Positions 1 to 12,880 of a stretch of 64,000 nt of DNA are shown here, one piece after another. The translations under genes and the position numbers were made by a program. Origin of the DNA: Siphonodentalium dalli (lineage: Eukaryota; Mollusca; Scaphopoda; Gadilida; Siphonodentaliidae); NCBI GenBank assembly GCA_032622095.1, contig CP136069.1, forward strand, positions 89,879,878 through 89,943,877. The letters run 5' to 3'. The notes beneath the pieces are model-generated. The model ran no database searches and was not told the origin of the DNA. It saw only the letters and a list, made by a program, of their open reading frames with translations. Numbering within the stretch: position 1 is the stretch's first letter; each line of letters opens with the position of its first letter.

Positions 1-1231
1 TTACCCACACCAACGCATGGCCATATAGCCGTGAATAACATTGCAGACACACCAGGTATACTCCTACACCTCACATGACCTGTATACATATTCACTACAT
101 ACATGAACACAAAGTAACCTCTTGTATACCTATTCACCTAACATAGGCCATACAGTCACTCCATGTATATGTATTTGCCACATGCATAGCTATACAGCCA
201 CTAAATATATACATGTACACCTAACCGATGACCATACAGTCACTCCATACCTGTTCGCTGCATCCATTGTCATATATTACTTCTTGTATATATATTTGCC
301 TCACCAGTGGTCATACAGTCTCACTACCTGTATATATACATATTTGCGACACCCATGACCATATAGCCACTCAAGATATACATATACACCCAACCCAAAA
401 CCATAGAGTCACTCTAGGTATATACATATAACCTCACAAAAGTGGCATTATAGCCGTTCTAGATATATCAATGTCTCATACCGCGCATACGGCCATTCAT
501 ACACTCCAGACTTGCATATACACCTGACCCATGACATTTCAGCTTCTCGCTGTATACGCATAAACAACAGTCGTGATCATAGTGACTCCTTGTATATCAA
601 TTCACCCCACCATTAATTTTGTCATACTGTCAATCCCCATATACCTATGTACATATTGACCGTGCCATGGCCATGTAGTCACTCGTGATATACGTATACA
701 CCTCACCCATGACCACAGCGTCACTCCAGGTGTGTATATATACCTCACCAATGGCCATACAACCCTTTTAGATATACCAATACCCCGCACACACGGCCAT
801 TCGTACACTTCAGACTTGCATATACAGCTCAATCGTGACAATTCAGCCACTCGCTGTATACATATAAACCCTCTCCACGAGCATTCAGCTAGTTACTGTA
901 TGCTTGTACGCACCACCGATGACAATACAATAGTACATATTAACATATACATCCCATCCATCACCACGAGGTTGCTCTCTATATACACTAGCTGCCAATG
1001 GCCATCCAGGTATGCATATACACTTCAATGGCCATCCAGGTATGCATATACACTTCAACAATGACCGTGCAGTCATTCCATGTACACATATACACATTGC
1101 CCATAACCACACAACCACACCCTATTTGTACATACACCCATCCATTACCATACATCCAACACCCGCCCATGACAATACATCCACCCAATATACATATTTA
1201 CAGCCCACCACTGACGACACAGTCACTCCAT
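1..1231 (+). repeat. Degenerate short tandem repeat (CATACAGTCACTCC type)
   Basis: Units of very roughly 45-60 bp recur with a core CCATACAGTCACTCC, then a TGTATATACATAT block, then CACCTCACCCATGACC. Copies are diverged and of uneven length. Open frames here on both strands are translations of the repeat, rich in Thr/His/Tyr or Cys/Trp/Met, and are not genes. The array resumes at about 2230-2440. Confidence 0.8.
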
Positions 1232-2229
1232 TTAAGAAATAAATACACGGTGTAGAGGTGTGTATGGTCAAGTTGTACCACAAAAAACTGATTGTAGGAC
1301 GACGCGTAGCGGAGTCCTACAATAAGTTTTGTGTGGTACAACTTGACCATACACACCGATACACCGTGTATTTATTTCTTTTGTAATACGACTGAAAGTT
1401 TATGGTCACAATTCGACTGAATAGTCAACGAAATACTGCGCTTTTTCGGTCTCAGGTGAGAAAACATTTCGTGGTGTAATTCGTATTGGGCGTACTAGAT
1501 TCTTTGCATGGAGTACTCCAGTAATTTGTTTGCGTGAATAATCGTTGTGATTGGCTAAAAAACGATGTGTTTTCAGCGGCGCCCGTGTCTTTCATTTAAA
1601 TTGTACAGGAAATACGATTGCTGTCATTTCTGTGTTGAACGTTGTTGGGACAACATGAATATTATCATCGACTATGGACCATTTTCCTTACACAAAGCGA
1701 TCTAAATGATCTAGTTTACTAAACTAATCTTATTCCCCTTCTGTACTGGTGAACAAGCGCTTTCATTTTCAACTTGATTCCGAAATATCGAATATGATCG
1801 AGATTCGAATCGACCAATGCACAGCCCGGCCCCATGGATTTATTTTGTCATTTAATATACTTATTAAGTAACTTTCTTTGGTCGTAACATATATCAGTAT
1901 ATAATAACATCATTTGGACCATATTCATTGGCAACCAAACTGGTTTCAAGCGAAAAATCGCTAGAAAATTCGCAAGATTGTCAAGATGTAGCAAATTAAT
2001 TCAAAGAGTTACGGGTGCGGGTGTACTCCGTTGATGTCCCGTTTGCGCGGAGTTAGAAAAGACGGGAAAAGTCGCGTGTGGCGATCTGAATAAACCGATT
2101 TTTTTCGTGGTACAATTGGAAAAAGTAGAATTGTACCACAAAACTGGAACGAGATAGCCATGGTAACTCGGGCCACTGGCCAACCAGGACATGGCTTTTA
2201 AGCATAGTTAGGCAGGGTCGTATTACAAG
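1232..2229. mobile_element. 1.0 kb insertion with foldback ends inside family A copy 1
   Basis: Comparison with 58195-58245 shows one uninterrupted repeat there and about 1 kb extra here. The block opens with a strong palindrome (1234-1380). Near its right end, around 2106-2145, is a second, smaller inverted repeat built on the same GTGGTACAA motif. TGTAATACGAC at about 1385 is mirrored by GTCGTATTACA at about 2218-2228, suggesting short inverted ends. No coding sequence is seen. Confidence 0.5.
1234..1380. repeat. 147 bp near-perfect palindrome
   Basis: The left arm starts AAGAAATAAATACACGG and the right arm ends CCGTGTATTTATTTCTT. The arms are about 67 bp with few mismatches. They meet at a short spacer, GACGCGTAGCG, between GTAGGAC and GTCCTAC. 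Confidence 0.9.
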
Positions 2230-2459
2230 TATACATACAGGACAGTGTAGCTGCTCTCGTTATGACCATACACCACTTCAATGACCAGACAGCCACTCGC
2301 TGTAAACATGTTCACCCCACACATCAGCATACAGCTACTCCTTATATACCTATACATCTCACTATGGACATCCCATCCATGGCCATATAGTCACACATTG
2401 TATAACTATTCACACCATTCATGAATACAATAATTCTATGTATACCTACTCACATCGCC

Positions 2460-3790
2460 TATAACCAGACAGCCAACAGACATACACACTGTATTAAGTT
2501 GATCAATGTTGATGCTAATGGACCAGAATAGCCACATAATATGATCCATCTCAGTTCGGTTTCAACGTTCTGCCCATTTCCGTTCAAAAACAAGGAAGTT
2601 TTAGACAAAATCCGTATTGCATTCATCAAAATGAATTTGTCATGACTCGTAGGGTACCGGGACAATCAGAATAGAACATTTAGTTAATTAAGTAGCACGT
2701 GAGTCACAATTGATTATGTATACATATACACCACGTATATACACATATGTATATAATAATGTTTACCAAACTTGGTTGCCATTTTGGAAGCCATCTTGAG
2801 TAATTTTGTCTAAAACAACTCAGTGTGACACATGTAACACATATCAAAACAATAAACATCTTTGATACCAAACATGGTTCCATTTTACTTTCAAAAAATG
2901 GGTCAAACCTGAACAGCGATTTTTTGCCGATTTTGATATCAGGATTGTGACAGAAAATTTCGAATAATTTTTGTAATTTCAGTGGTTAAAATAGTAACAA
3001 AATACCAAAGGTGCATCAGAAATGTTAGTACTCGAGCTATATAAGACATAATAGTCAACTGTGTGCATCACCATAACTTGTAAGCGGTTGCGTGGCACGC
3101 TGGGATAATAATTACCATTTCCCATATTTTGGCGGCCATTTTGGCAGCCATTTTGAGCCAAAGTGACAATTTTGGTACCACTGAGTTCGAATATCAATAA
3201 GATATAGAATGGATCAGTTACATTGCACAGTTTTTCCCACTTCTTGATGAAATATGATTAGAATCTTGGGGATCTTTTGTGAAATGTTATACCGCGTTTT
3301 GTAAAATCGAATTTTTGAGTGATCAGAAGGGGTGTGTACCTCACGAACAGCATATTTCATTGCCCCAATGGTCAGTTAACATGCTAAATACAAAATAAAG
3401 GTAAAATTCTGAACCAGTTCCAAACCACGGAAACTTATCTTAAAGATATTATTTTAAAAAACGTAAAAATTCCACTTCCGGTCGCGTTTTTAGCGGCCAT
3501 CTTGGACGGGGAGTTCCAATTTTGGCACATAAAGGTGGCGTTATGTCTTAGCTTCACAAAAATGTATACATGTGTATACATGTGACAAGATGTTCTCACT
3601 ATAATTGCATCAAGCTGACTTATATGAAAATGGCAGCCATCTTGGACGCCATCTTGAATTACAAAAAATGCTCAAAGGGGATTTTAGCGGATTTTGGATA
3701 TGTTATGGAGGATATATTCCTCTTCAAAATGATATACAAACCAACTTAGTCCAAATTTTTTCTAGGTCAAACCTTTTATCGACCAGACTA
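2460..3790 (+). repeat. Family A right arm, copy 1
   Basis: Homologous to 58447-59753 in direct orientation and to 54158-55490 in inverted orientation. It contains four motif doublets of the AAnATGGCGGCC type, spaced about 350, 350 and 150 bp. It ends with TTTATCGACCAGACTA. Confidence 0.8.
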
Positions 3791-4611
3791 GATCCCAAAA
3801 TGAGTTTAATTGTGTATTGCTACCTTCCCTTATTAGAGTTATTTGTTGAACTGTTGGTTTTCTTTCTGCCATGACTAGTTCCATTATGCTGAGGTTCCGA
3901 ATATTGTTTCGATAGGCGTGCAATCATTTAGTGTTTTATGTTAACCGTAACAGCATCACTTTCCCCTATACCAGCATCATAGCAAATTAGCAGCACCACT
4001 TAACCAGGGGTGTATGTGATATCGACCACACACACATATAGTCATATCCGGCTGTATATTGGTGCTAAAGATAAGTATTGAAGAACCAATCTGGTCTTTG
4101 CGTAGGCGATGTATCTTCCTTGTATGGGATGCATGTTGTTATGCTTGACGCATCCGCGTTCATATAAGTGGGGAAGTGACAGTGGTATACATGTAGGATC
4201 AGATCAAGGGCGTTATGTCGTACTACCGGACGTGTTTCTCGATTTAATGCGCACGTATAGAACCAACTTCTTCAATTTTCAGATGTCATCAGTAGAAAAT
4301 TATTCAACTGTTAGAATAATTACATAATATAGATGTTCATATTGCGTTACAATAGTTGAGTGTCGCTACACAAATTGCATATACTTGTTGCATAATTATA
4401 ACATCCGGATAGGCTGAATTCAATAGGTTTTGATTGATTGTTTATTGCAAAGTCGTCAATTAAGGCGAAACATGCTATAACATATATACAATATTTACAA
4501 TATTGACAACAAGCTAAGTTAGATAACGGAAACACGTTTTATGTTTCAAAATCTAGCTAATCTGATCTAAGATGATCGATTATTTCAATTCTAAGCTTAT
4601 CAAAAATTTAT
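3791..4611. other. Unassigned spacer
   Basis: AT-rich sequence with no recognisable gene, hairpin or repeat copy. The short open frames at 4109-4327 and 4347-4535 lack any familiar motif. Confidence 0.4.
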
Positions 4612-5065
4612 AGGTACTCAATCCGATCAGACGGTCGCCATACCATCAAGATACAACAACATTTCTTCAAAATACGCTTTAGTTATCAGAATCGATTTAT
4701 TGCAACAAAATAATGCTCAACACTGTCAACTATGGTATAAAATTTCCCAAAACTTGTTATTTATCAACATTTTGTTCAACAAAATATGGCCGTATTATCA
4801 CTAAAGTATCACGAAATTTGACAGTATTACCACCTGATTTTGGAGTTATCCATCTTCATCCGCAATTTTGTCCGAGACCCTCCGTTTGACCACGTGTTTC
4901 TGGGCCACATATTATTACACATCTCGAGAAATTACAAACTTCAAAAATCGATATCTGATCACTCTGAGCTTTGATGGGTGGGTTCATCGACTCTAATCAA
5001 ATATTGTTTTGCCCCAGAAGCCAAAGAAATAATAATTTAGGAGCGTCTGATCGGATTGAGTACCT
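4612..5065. mobile_element. TTAA-flanked inverted-repeat element, family 1 copy 1
   Basis: The ends are AGGTACTCAATCCGATCAG and its reverse complement. TTAA follows on the right (5066-5069), and the left flank is decayed to TTAT. A second copy at 44612-45068 has intact TTAA on both sides. At 454 bp with no transposase, it is a MITE. TTAA targets are typical of piggyBac and Kolobok. Confidence 0.82.
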
Positions 5066-5146
5066 TTAAGTTTTGGAAATTATTTTCTCCGTGATCCATC
5101 GAGATCGAGCAGACATGACGCTAATATACATTTACAATCTTCCAAT

Positions 5147-5910
5147 GTGAAAAATATATGCAAAACTTCATGGAATGCACAAGGCCTGGTAAATAAAGTT
5201 GAAGATCAAAAGTTCATTGCACATCTAGATCGCTATGATTGCATAACAATAACCGAGACATGGCATAAAAATGTTGCATCAATACATTTACCGGGATACC
5301 ACAGTGTTGATCTATCTCACATAAGTAAAACGGTAAGAGGTGGTATCGTATTTTTCTGCCGTGTTAAATATCAGAAATTCATCAAAGGAATAAATCACGT
5401 GTAAGATTTCGCACTAAGCTTAGAATATGATGGCAAAATATTTGGCTTCGATAGAAACATTATGTTTATGTCAGTATATATATTATACCGCCTCAAAATT
5501 CAAGTTACTGGAAAACGAATGATAGGAAAGATTTAATTTTTTCCGATATTGCATGGGCAGTATTTAACAGCCCGATTATGTTGCATACGATGAGGCCAGT
5601 TATATTTCTCTTCCCGAAAACAATACACTTGACTCTGTGGAGGACAGGGCAACCTTTGATAAAGAATGCAATACGTTTGGAAAAAGTTTACTTTCGATGT
5701 GTAAATCGACTGGATTACGAATTATAAATGGCAGGAAGTTTTGAGATTCACTCGGAAGCTTTGCCAGCTAAAATTATAACGCCGCGAACACAGTCAACTA
5801 TATATTGATACATGAACGATATTTATCCGATATTACTTATTTCTGTATTAAATCTCCAGGTAACTTTTCTGACCATAATGGTAAACTTTCAGTACATTTG
5901 AAATTAAAAC
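5147..5910 (+). pseudogene. LINE endonuclease (APE type) remnant
   Basis: The first open stretch (5147-5404) contains SWNAQGLVNK, ITITETWHK and LPGYHSVD, matching the start of AP-endonuclease domains of LINEs (new-facts block, ETW, GY). Broken frames then give fragments such as KSLLSMCKSTGLRIINGR near 5680-5735 and SDHNGKLSVHLKL near 5868. The latter is the terminal SDH motif that ends this domain. At least five stops or frame changes interrupt it, so no protein is made. The domain nicks target DNA in the family. Here only the order of motifs survives. Confidence 0.8.
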
Positions 5911-5978
5911 TGTTCACTGTAAACAACAAACAAATTTAATACATTTACAAAGAGTCGAACTTTACAACGAAATGGTGT

Positions 5979-7470
5979 GTGGAGAGTGTGTGTAAGGCGA
6001 CGACATCTTTCTCTCAAGATATTATTCAAAATTTAATTAATCAATATAGATCAAACAAATACCCGGCGGATGCTTGTGGCTCGGAAATGGCGACGCGTGA
6101 TCTTAGTGTGATACTCACAGCAATTAATAATGCTTCGACGAAGAGAGTTAATGTTAACCAAAACAAAAAGAGGAAGAAGAGAGCTTGGCTTGATGATTTG
6201 TGCAAACAGTTGAAGAAAGAAATGGAAAGTGCTATAAGGGAAATCAAGAAAATGCCATATGACAGATCGTTAATTTTGCGATTTTTAATGCGAAAAAGGC
6301 ATATAAAAACAAACAATTAATTGAATCTTTTATCAGGACATTTCCGAAAAATTAACTAATCTTGAAACCACTGGAGAATAATAAACAGTCTTCGGTGGAA
6401 AAAGTATAGCTCCGATAATTTAAATACCGATGAATCTGTTGAATTTTTCGAACAATTATTACTAGTATGTCCAAGAGTAAATAGTCCACCAAATGAAGTA
6501 TTACCACCACAAAACGAGAAATAATAAATGCTAATAATTATAGGCCAATTGCTCTTATATAGTGGCAATATTGGCAAACTTTTCAATAAGGTCTTAAACA
6601 CAAGAATAAGTGCCCATTTTTTTTTTTTGGAAGACAATTGTCTCATAAGTGATAACAAATTGGGATTCAGAAAGCAACGACGTACGACTGATAGTGTGTT
6701 CATTTTACGAACGATAATTAACAAGACAATTAAAAAACATGAATACTGTGTTCGTGGACTTTCAGAAAGCAGTTGACTCAGTAGATAGGTTGTTACTATT
6801 TGAAAAACTTAAAATGATTGGAATTCAGTGGCAACTTATCAGGATGTTATCTTCGTTATACGCCTCCAGTTATGTTTCAGTCAAAACGTCTATTGGCCTC
6901 TCAATCCTATCGACTACATGCGTTAGGCGAGGGTTTATCTTGTCCCCGACATTATTCAAAGTTTTCATAGATGATATAAGTTCAATTTTTGACAGATCGT
7001 GTGACCCATTCCATGTCATTTTCAAATAAATTCTGAAAAAAAAATGCATGACCTTTCGACAACGTACAGTTAAAACAGATACTTTAGACCATATTGGCGT
7101 ATACAATTGGAAATGGCAGACGAGTATAAATAGTTAGGTGTTACATTAAGTTCTACTGGGAGGATGAAAAAACACAGGAAAACATAAGTTCAAAAGCAAT
7201 CAAAGTTATGTATTTCTTAACAAATTCAATAAATTCACGGATAAAATTAACTCTAAGTACAAAATTTAAGTTATACGATTAACTTATTAAACCCATTCTG
7301 TTATATGGTTGTGAAGTTTGGTCCGATCCTCCAATAACCTCATAGCGATTAACGCAATACGGCCAATACAGAAATGTGATTTGACTGCGCGGAAAGGTTT
7401 TATGTTGATTGAAGCCGAATGGCCGTATATATGATCGAAATGTGGATATATATTATCACATTATGCAACT
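5979..7470 (+). pseudogene. LINE reverse transcriptase remnant
   Basis: A basic linker (5979-6320) precedes the RT. In 6528-7029 two overlapping frames give IGKLFNKVLNTRISAHF, LGFRKQRRTTDSVF and VFVDFQKAVDSVDRLLLFEKL. These are RT motifs 1-3, but the usual AFDS is AVDS. RRGFILSPTLFKVFIDDI replaces the usual RQGxxLSP. The YADD segment is absent. C-terminal pieces (LGVTLSSTGRMKK, YGCEVW) follow to about 7470. It is dead and a clade cannot be given. The L2/CR1-like or RTEX-like groups are possible. Confidence 0.85.
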
Positions 7471-10229
7471 GGTACTCACTACTTTTCGTAAACGACTGAG
7501 TTACCATGCATACTTCAACATTCATTACCCCCCCCCCCCCCCCCGAGTTCACACCAATACACCACTATTTATTTGACTTTTCCGTCAAAAATATTCGTTT
7601 GGAGTCAACGATGTCACCATTCAAGGCTCAGAACTATTAGATTTCGATGAAGTAAATCTATTTATTTTATACACCACGAATTTTTGTTGACAGGGGAAAA
7701 ACTCTAGTAGTTTATGTTAATTTGTGTCTGAAATTTCCAACAGTTGTGTCAGCCATACAATTTCCAACTAGATTGAAATTTACCACATATATCCTGTCAT
7801 CATATTGAGCAACATAGCATATATCCCGGCTCCAGCATGTCACCAAAAACACTCTCCATTCCACTTGAAGATGAAAGAGGAGTATGAAACCTGTGACGTT
7901 GTGGATGTCTTTTGACCGAGAGAGATGTGTCGCCTCACGCGATGTGACGAGAACGATTATACAGATTCTCTATTATAGATGGTAACTATATACAGAGAAG
8001 CCGCAACTGCTATTTCGCTTCGTTTATAATCCTTCCACGATTCATGAAACTTTAATGGGTCCCCTGTGAGGAATCACATTAGAATCTATGCGACATCGCG
8101 AATGGACAGGGGGTAATATAAACACGAGGCGATGATTGATTCGCGCCATTTTATGTGTGAAGGGATATAACTGATTATACGTTCATCCAAATTGGGTGAG
8201 AAACACGCAATTGATAAAATCTTAAAAGGCCCATAATCAACTGAAATAAATGATATCGACCATATTCTAACATTGTGACTATACATGTAGCTCTGTATAT
8301 ACGTTTTTCACTCTGCATTGCATAGAAATTATGATTGAGTGAAATAAAGCAAATTAATTCCAAGCTATACACACACACATACAAAAACGAGATTAATTTA
8401 AAAATCAGTGTCAAATATTCAATTTAAAATCTTCTCTTGAATGAAATAGTATAATTCCAAATGTTAGATCACTGGTATATTTTTATCCGACTCAATTTGA
8501 GGGAATATATATAGAAATCAGCGAATTTTGACCACATTCCGTTAATTATTGTCCAGATGATAATTTGAATAATATTTGATCATCTTTTATGAAATTTGGT
8601 ACATGGTCAACACATGCGAACGAAGCCCATGCAGTCTCTCTATATATATCCTGTTATTCCACTAAAATATTTAAAAATCAAATCATGGGAACCGTCTCGG
8701 TCGAATTAAACTTGGGTCCGGTCTGACCAATTCTGACAGAGTTACCCCCATTTTATACAGGTAAAGTTCGCGAATTTGGGTCCGGTTCGATCATATCTGG
8801 CAGAGTGAGGAATTTGAATAATTATTTATACACCAGCGCTCCATATTTCCGTGGAAATCACGACACATTTATTTTGTAAATCTCTTTTAGATATTAAACG
8901 GCATTGCAAAATTTCACCAGTTCGCACCCACATGAAAGACACGGGGAACTACAACATAGAAGAATAAGGGGGACACGATACTCTTGGGATCAAAATAAGC
9001 ATTTTAGATTAGATTTAGGAAATTTTGAAACCATATATATACGGTGCTTTTTCGGGACCGTAAGTTTATTTAAAAATTGGGATCTTCGGGGTGGCTATAT
9101 ACTACAGGCCTATACCAGAATTGTATGAGACATCACTCAGGTCAGGCCAAGATAGTGCAAAACGTTTCTGTAAATCTGTAACTCTCAATGCATGTCTAGC
9201 TTTCTCATCCTTTTGCGATTGCATACAGCGTGATATTGTTGCTTACACTGAAATGTTCTCCATTTTAACACGTATGACCCGCGGATATCTTCTCAATGCC
9301 ATGCCATATATACACATATAATGTTCGAGCATTTGAGTTGGAAAAATATATATGATTGATGGTATATAGTGACAGACTGGCATGCTTTCGTGTTGGAAGT
9401 TTCCGTTCTGTACTCGTATTCCATCCGTATGCTTATATGGACACATAGCGTAGAATGCTACGATATATTTACACGTGTTAAGGATGAGAGAGGGTCATTG
9501 ACAAAACATACCCAAACCAAAACATACCCAACCTAAACATACCAATTTGATTTCCACCCATGTCTGTCGGAATTATATTGCCATGTTGGTGTTGGTCCGA
9601 ATACAATGTCTGTTCGATATATATAATCGACCATCGCACCGACATAGCAAAACCGACAATAACCCGACACTGACAAAAACAAAATGTCTGACATGAACAT
9701 AATGAATTGATTTATTGTTCGATGCCTTTCGTAACATCATATCCACATCATATCCAATATATTTGTAATATTTATGAATAGTTTAAAATTTCTATATCGT
9801 ATAGTGCCGGTCCGATCTCGGTCTGGTGTCGGGATACCGACACCAACTGACAGAAAGCCGACATCGGACCGATACCGCTATGTTTGTTGGGACCTACGAT
9901 CGGGAAATGAATGTCATACTTAAACGCAGTGACAAACACAGAACCAGATGACATAATTACAAACTGTTTCTAGAAGGAATAAACAATAAACATGGATTTG
10001 AACAAATACTCATTCAGTCTTATTGTGGAGCCGTCGAATAGTCTATATAAGGAAGTGGTCAATACCGATAATATGAACAGACTGGATTCCTACTATCATG
10101 ACCAACATATCAAGCCAAATTTTAATGATGAGTTGAGTCTGTCATATCCTCGTACGACCAATCAAACTAGAATATATTGTCAGCAAACACGAGAGTTCGG
10201 AGAAATAGATGTGGATATACTGTAGTATA
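7471..10229. other. Long gene-free stretch with minor repeats
   Basis: A poly-C run lies at about 7529-7544. A roughly 65 bp sequence is present twice in a row (about 8705-8745 and 8770-8810, sharing TGGGTCCGGT and AGAGT). A weak inverted pair involving GTTGGTCCG occurs at about 9585-9600 and its complement at about 9860-9890. The open frames here show no recognised domain. Confidence 0.4.
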
Positions 10230-10756
10230 AAGCAGCAGCAGCGAAAGAATTTGCGTGCCCGCCCGAAAGATCGCCCCTACGCCCTGTCTTGAATCTTCTT
10301 GTGTCTTTTATCTTCAACAGTCAGGCCGCGGATCGGGTGGAGAAGTCTTGAGGCCGGGATTGGTCAGCGTCGTAGGTGTCTCGAATCTTGTCTTGAGAAT
10401 CTTCACTTGGTCTTTGCCTTGTATTTTGCCTTGATCTATGCCTTGATCTCTGCCTTGATCTTTGCCTTTGCCTTGACATTGTCTCGGCATCTTGGAAAAT
10501 GCGGGACGATCCAGCGACTCGTATGACGCTAGATTGCGCATTTTCAGTTGGTTGTCCACGCCCGGGACCTTCCAATGGAGGCATTGGACTGCGGGCTGCT
10601 AACAGATTCCACTGGACCGCGTGTTCTCTTCTGTTACCGCACGGGACGGTTCAATACTCCTTATTGAACTGCGGGACTTTTCTGATGCGGGATACGGGAC
10701 GGTCTAGCATAGCCTGCTTGATTGCGTATCCTAAAACCCGGGACGGTCCAATAAGC
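10230..10756. repeat. Short tandem repeats next to the second LINE
   Basis: At 10410-10485 a GCCTTGATCT-like 12 bp unit repeats about six times. At 10640-10780 a unit beginning CGGGACGGT and ending GAACTGCGGG recurs three times. At least one unit is a small hairpin (TTCAATA with TATTGAA). These may belong to the tail of the minus-strand LINE. That is inference. Confidence 0.55.
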
Positions 10757-11760
10757 CTATTGAACTGCGGGTCTTTTCAGCCACATGCAGAGAAGCTGTT
10801 TGCGTTGTAAACACTCCCTCGTGATGTCACTGCCGTCCATTCTCGCCAGTGTACTTTCCGCCAGATCGCACAGGCGCTCTCTGATGGGTTTCACGTCAGC
10901 GATGGTATGTAGATCTACAATACGGGTGTCATACGGTGCTTGCAGTGCCATTCTCAGGGCTTTGTTTTGTACCAAATGAAGCATTTGGATCGCGTGATAT
11001 GATGCCAGGTTGGTGACCACTGATGCGTATTCCATGATTGGTCTTACGAACGTTTTGTAGACTTTAAGCAGAGTGGCCATTCTAGCTCCCCAGGAAGTTC
11101 CTCTCAGCCGTCTGAGAAGATTAACTCGCTGCATGGCCCTCGTGGCTGTCTGCTTCACATGGGTTAGCATAGTGAGTCTGGTGTCCAAGGTGACACATAG
11201 GAAGGTCACCTCTTTTGCGGCAACCAAGTCAATGCCACTGGCATTGAGTTTGACCACCGACTTGCGTTTTCGTTTCGTAAATAGGGCGAATTGTGTTTTG
11301 TTCGCATTGAGCTTAATGCGCCATTTCGAGCACCACCTTTCCAGGTCACCGAGGGCCCGCCTCAGTCTGAGCTACACATACTTTGTACTGCCATTGGTGA
11401 TCCACAGACCCAAGTCATCAGCGAACTGCGACAGTTGCACTTGGTGTTTCGGGTCTATTTCAATGACATAGAAAATGTAGAGCAATGGGCTTAAACCCGA
11501 CCCCTGTGGTGTACCAGCGTTCAGTGGAACAGAGTCCGACGATTCTCTGTCCGCCCTCACCTTTATTGAGCGGTCGGTGAGGAAAGAGGAGAGGAGCCTT
11601 ACAAGTTTGACCGGGAGGCCATACTTGTGTAGCTTGTACCTCAAGCCGTTGTGCCAGACGCTGTCGAACGCCTTTTCAACGTCAAGTAGCACTGTACCGG
11701 TTACCCAGTTTGTGTGGAAGCCACTGCGTATGTCCTCCACGTAGTATAAAGCCATTGTTC
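10757..11760 (-). pseudogene. 5'-truncated LINE reverse transcriptase (Jockey/CR1-like)
   Basis: The minus strand reads in order VLLDVEKAFDSVWHNGL (RT motif with first Asp), LNAGTPQGSGLSPLLY, and QFADDLGLW (catalytic ADD box, about 11414-11425). After a frameshift near 11258-11372 come WCSKWRIKLNANKTQF and FVRPIMEYASVV, and the frame closes at 10757. The sequence is better preserved than the first LINE and notably GC-richer than its surroundings. The N-terminal half, including any endonuclease, is missing. Because of the frameshift and truncation it is not functional. Confidence 0.9.
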
Positions 11761-12880
11761 GTCTCTACTATATAGGGACAGAAGGTTACATAATATGTGC
11801 AGCGCCAACAATCTTTTTGTGTGCGATTCTATTGTCGTAAATTGTTCATATCATAAATCTGTTTAAATCGTTGCATGCCTGGGGGAGAGGAGTTCGACTT
11901 TTTGAAACTTCTGCAATCCATTCTGTAAATAAATGGATTAAATGCCACATAATTATATAACATAGGTCTGAAGTAAAGTAAACGTTGAAACATCTTTCGG
12001 CGATTATCTCACTGAATATGTATAGTGTAATAAATTTAGAAGCACGATTCGACAGTTCAAATACTGTACTATATATACCGTTTCGGCACATGATGACAAT
12101 CACAACTTTGGACTGGACTGAGGGTGTAACTCTGGCTATCATTATTCTAGGTCATTGGCGCAAAAAAGGTCATGCAGGTTACTACGAATCGGACCGCTGG
12201 TTCATTTGGGACACGGAAGTAAATGTACATTTAAAATATATTTATAGATTTTCATCTCAAAATAGATACAAATTCTTAGTGAATGAACATTGCAATATAA
12301 TGGGGTGTTTATACATTAACCGGATAAGATCCTATTCGCTTTAGCCGGTTAGCAATAACAATAGAGTGTTTATACTTCGCCGGGTAAGAATTTCATCTAT
12401 CCGGATATGCAGCTATTCGGTTTTCATTTTCTGGATTATATTATTCAACACAGGCAACTTGTTGTCGAAAAGATTCTAATTCGCTCTGCATTTAAGTTAT
12501 ATCTTTATCTGGTGTCTTGCCGTCACGGATGATTGCCTTTCAACAATTAACTCGAGCAATATTGTTGTGTTAGCAGCGATAGAGCAGTCCGCTTTTCGCC
12601 TGTGTATATGGTTCAGTGTGTCAGTTTGATTGCCTCTAATCAGCTGTCCTACGGTGGTCACGCGCCTTGAGTATAAGCTAATATTAGAAATACTAACTGA
12701 TGATGGTACATGTACTCTGCTTGTGCATGGTACATTTGTTGCGCATTCGAGGGAATTAAATGTGTGTGTTCATGTAAATGTATGTTCATATATATATGGA
12801 AAAATAGGATGGCACGTTTCAATGGATTCAAACTTAATGGACAATTAGTTCAATAATCTAAATCTGAGTGCGCGGTGGAC
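11761..12880. other. Unassigned spacer
   Basis: Contains a 119-codon open frame (11985-12344, plus) with no recognisable motif and no splice or codon signal to support it. At 12300-12400, TGTTTATAC and CCGG motifs repeat. They resemble the inverted TGTTTACA/GCCGG cluster at 14040-14160 and may mark the ends of an old element. Confidence 0.35.

Larger units (their letters stand above)
1..3790 (+). mobile_element. Long-inverted-repeat transposon family A, right-hand part of copy 1
   Basis: This region matches 55740-59753 in the same order and strand: a degenerate tandem-repeat interior followed by a roughly 1.3 kb arm ending in CGACCAGACTA at 3790. The left arm would lie before base 1. The arm carries repeated GGCGGCCATnTTGG doublets near 2778, 3128, 3480 and 3630. 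No transposase is visible, so this copy is non-autonomous. A 1.0 kb block at about 1232-2229 is absent from the other copy. Confidence 0.75.
5140..7470 (+). mobile_element. Decayed non-LTR retrotransposon (LINE)
   Basis: An endonuclease-like block, a linker and a reverse-transcriptase block follow in the normal LINE order on the plus strand. They are broken by many stops and frameshifts. The piece that should hold the catalytic YADD box is missing at about 7020. No poly-A tail or target duplication was identified. Confidence 0.85.

Noticed and set aside
122-1255. Overlapping open frames of 60-110 codons on both strands
   Set aside because: They are translations of the degenerate tandem repeat, with the same biased residues in several frames.
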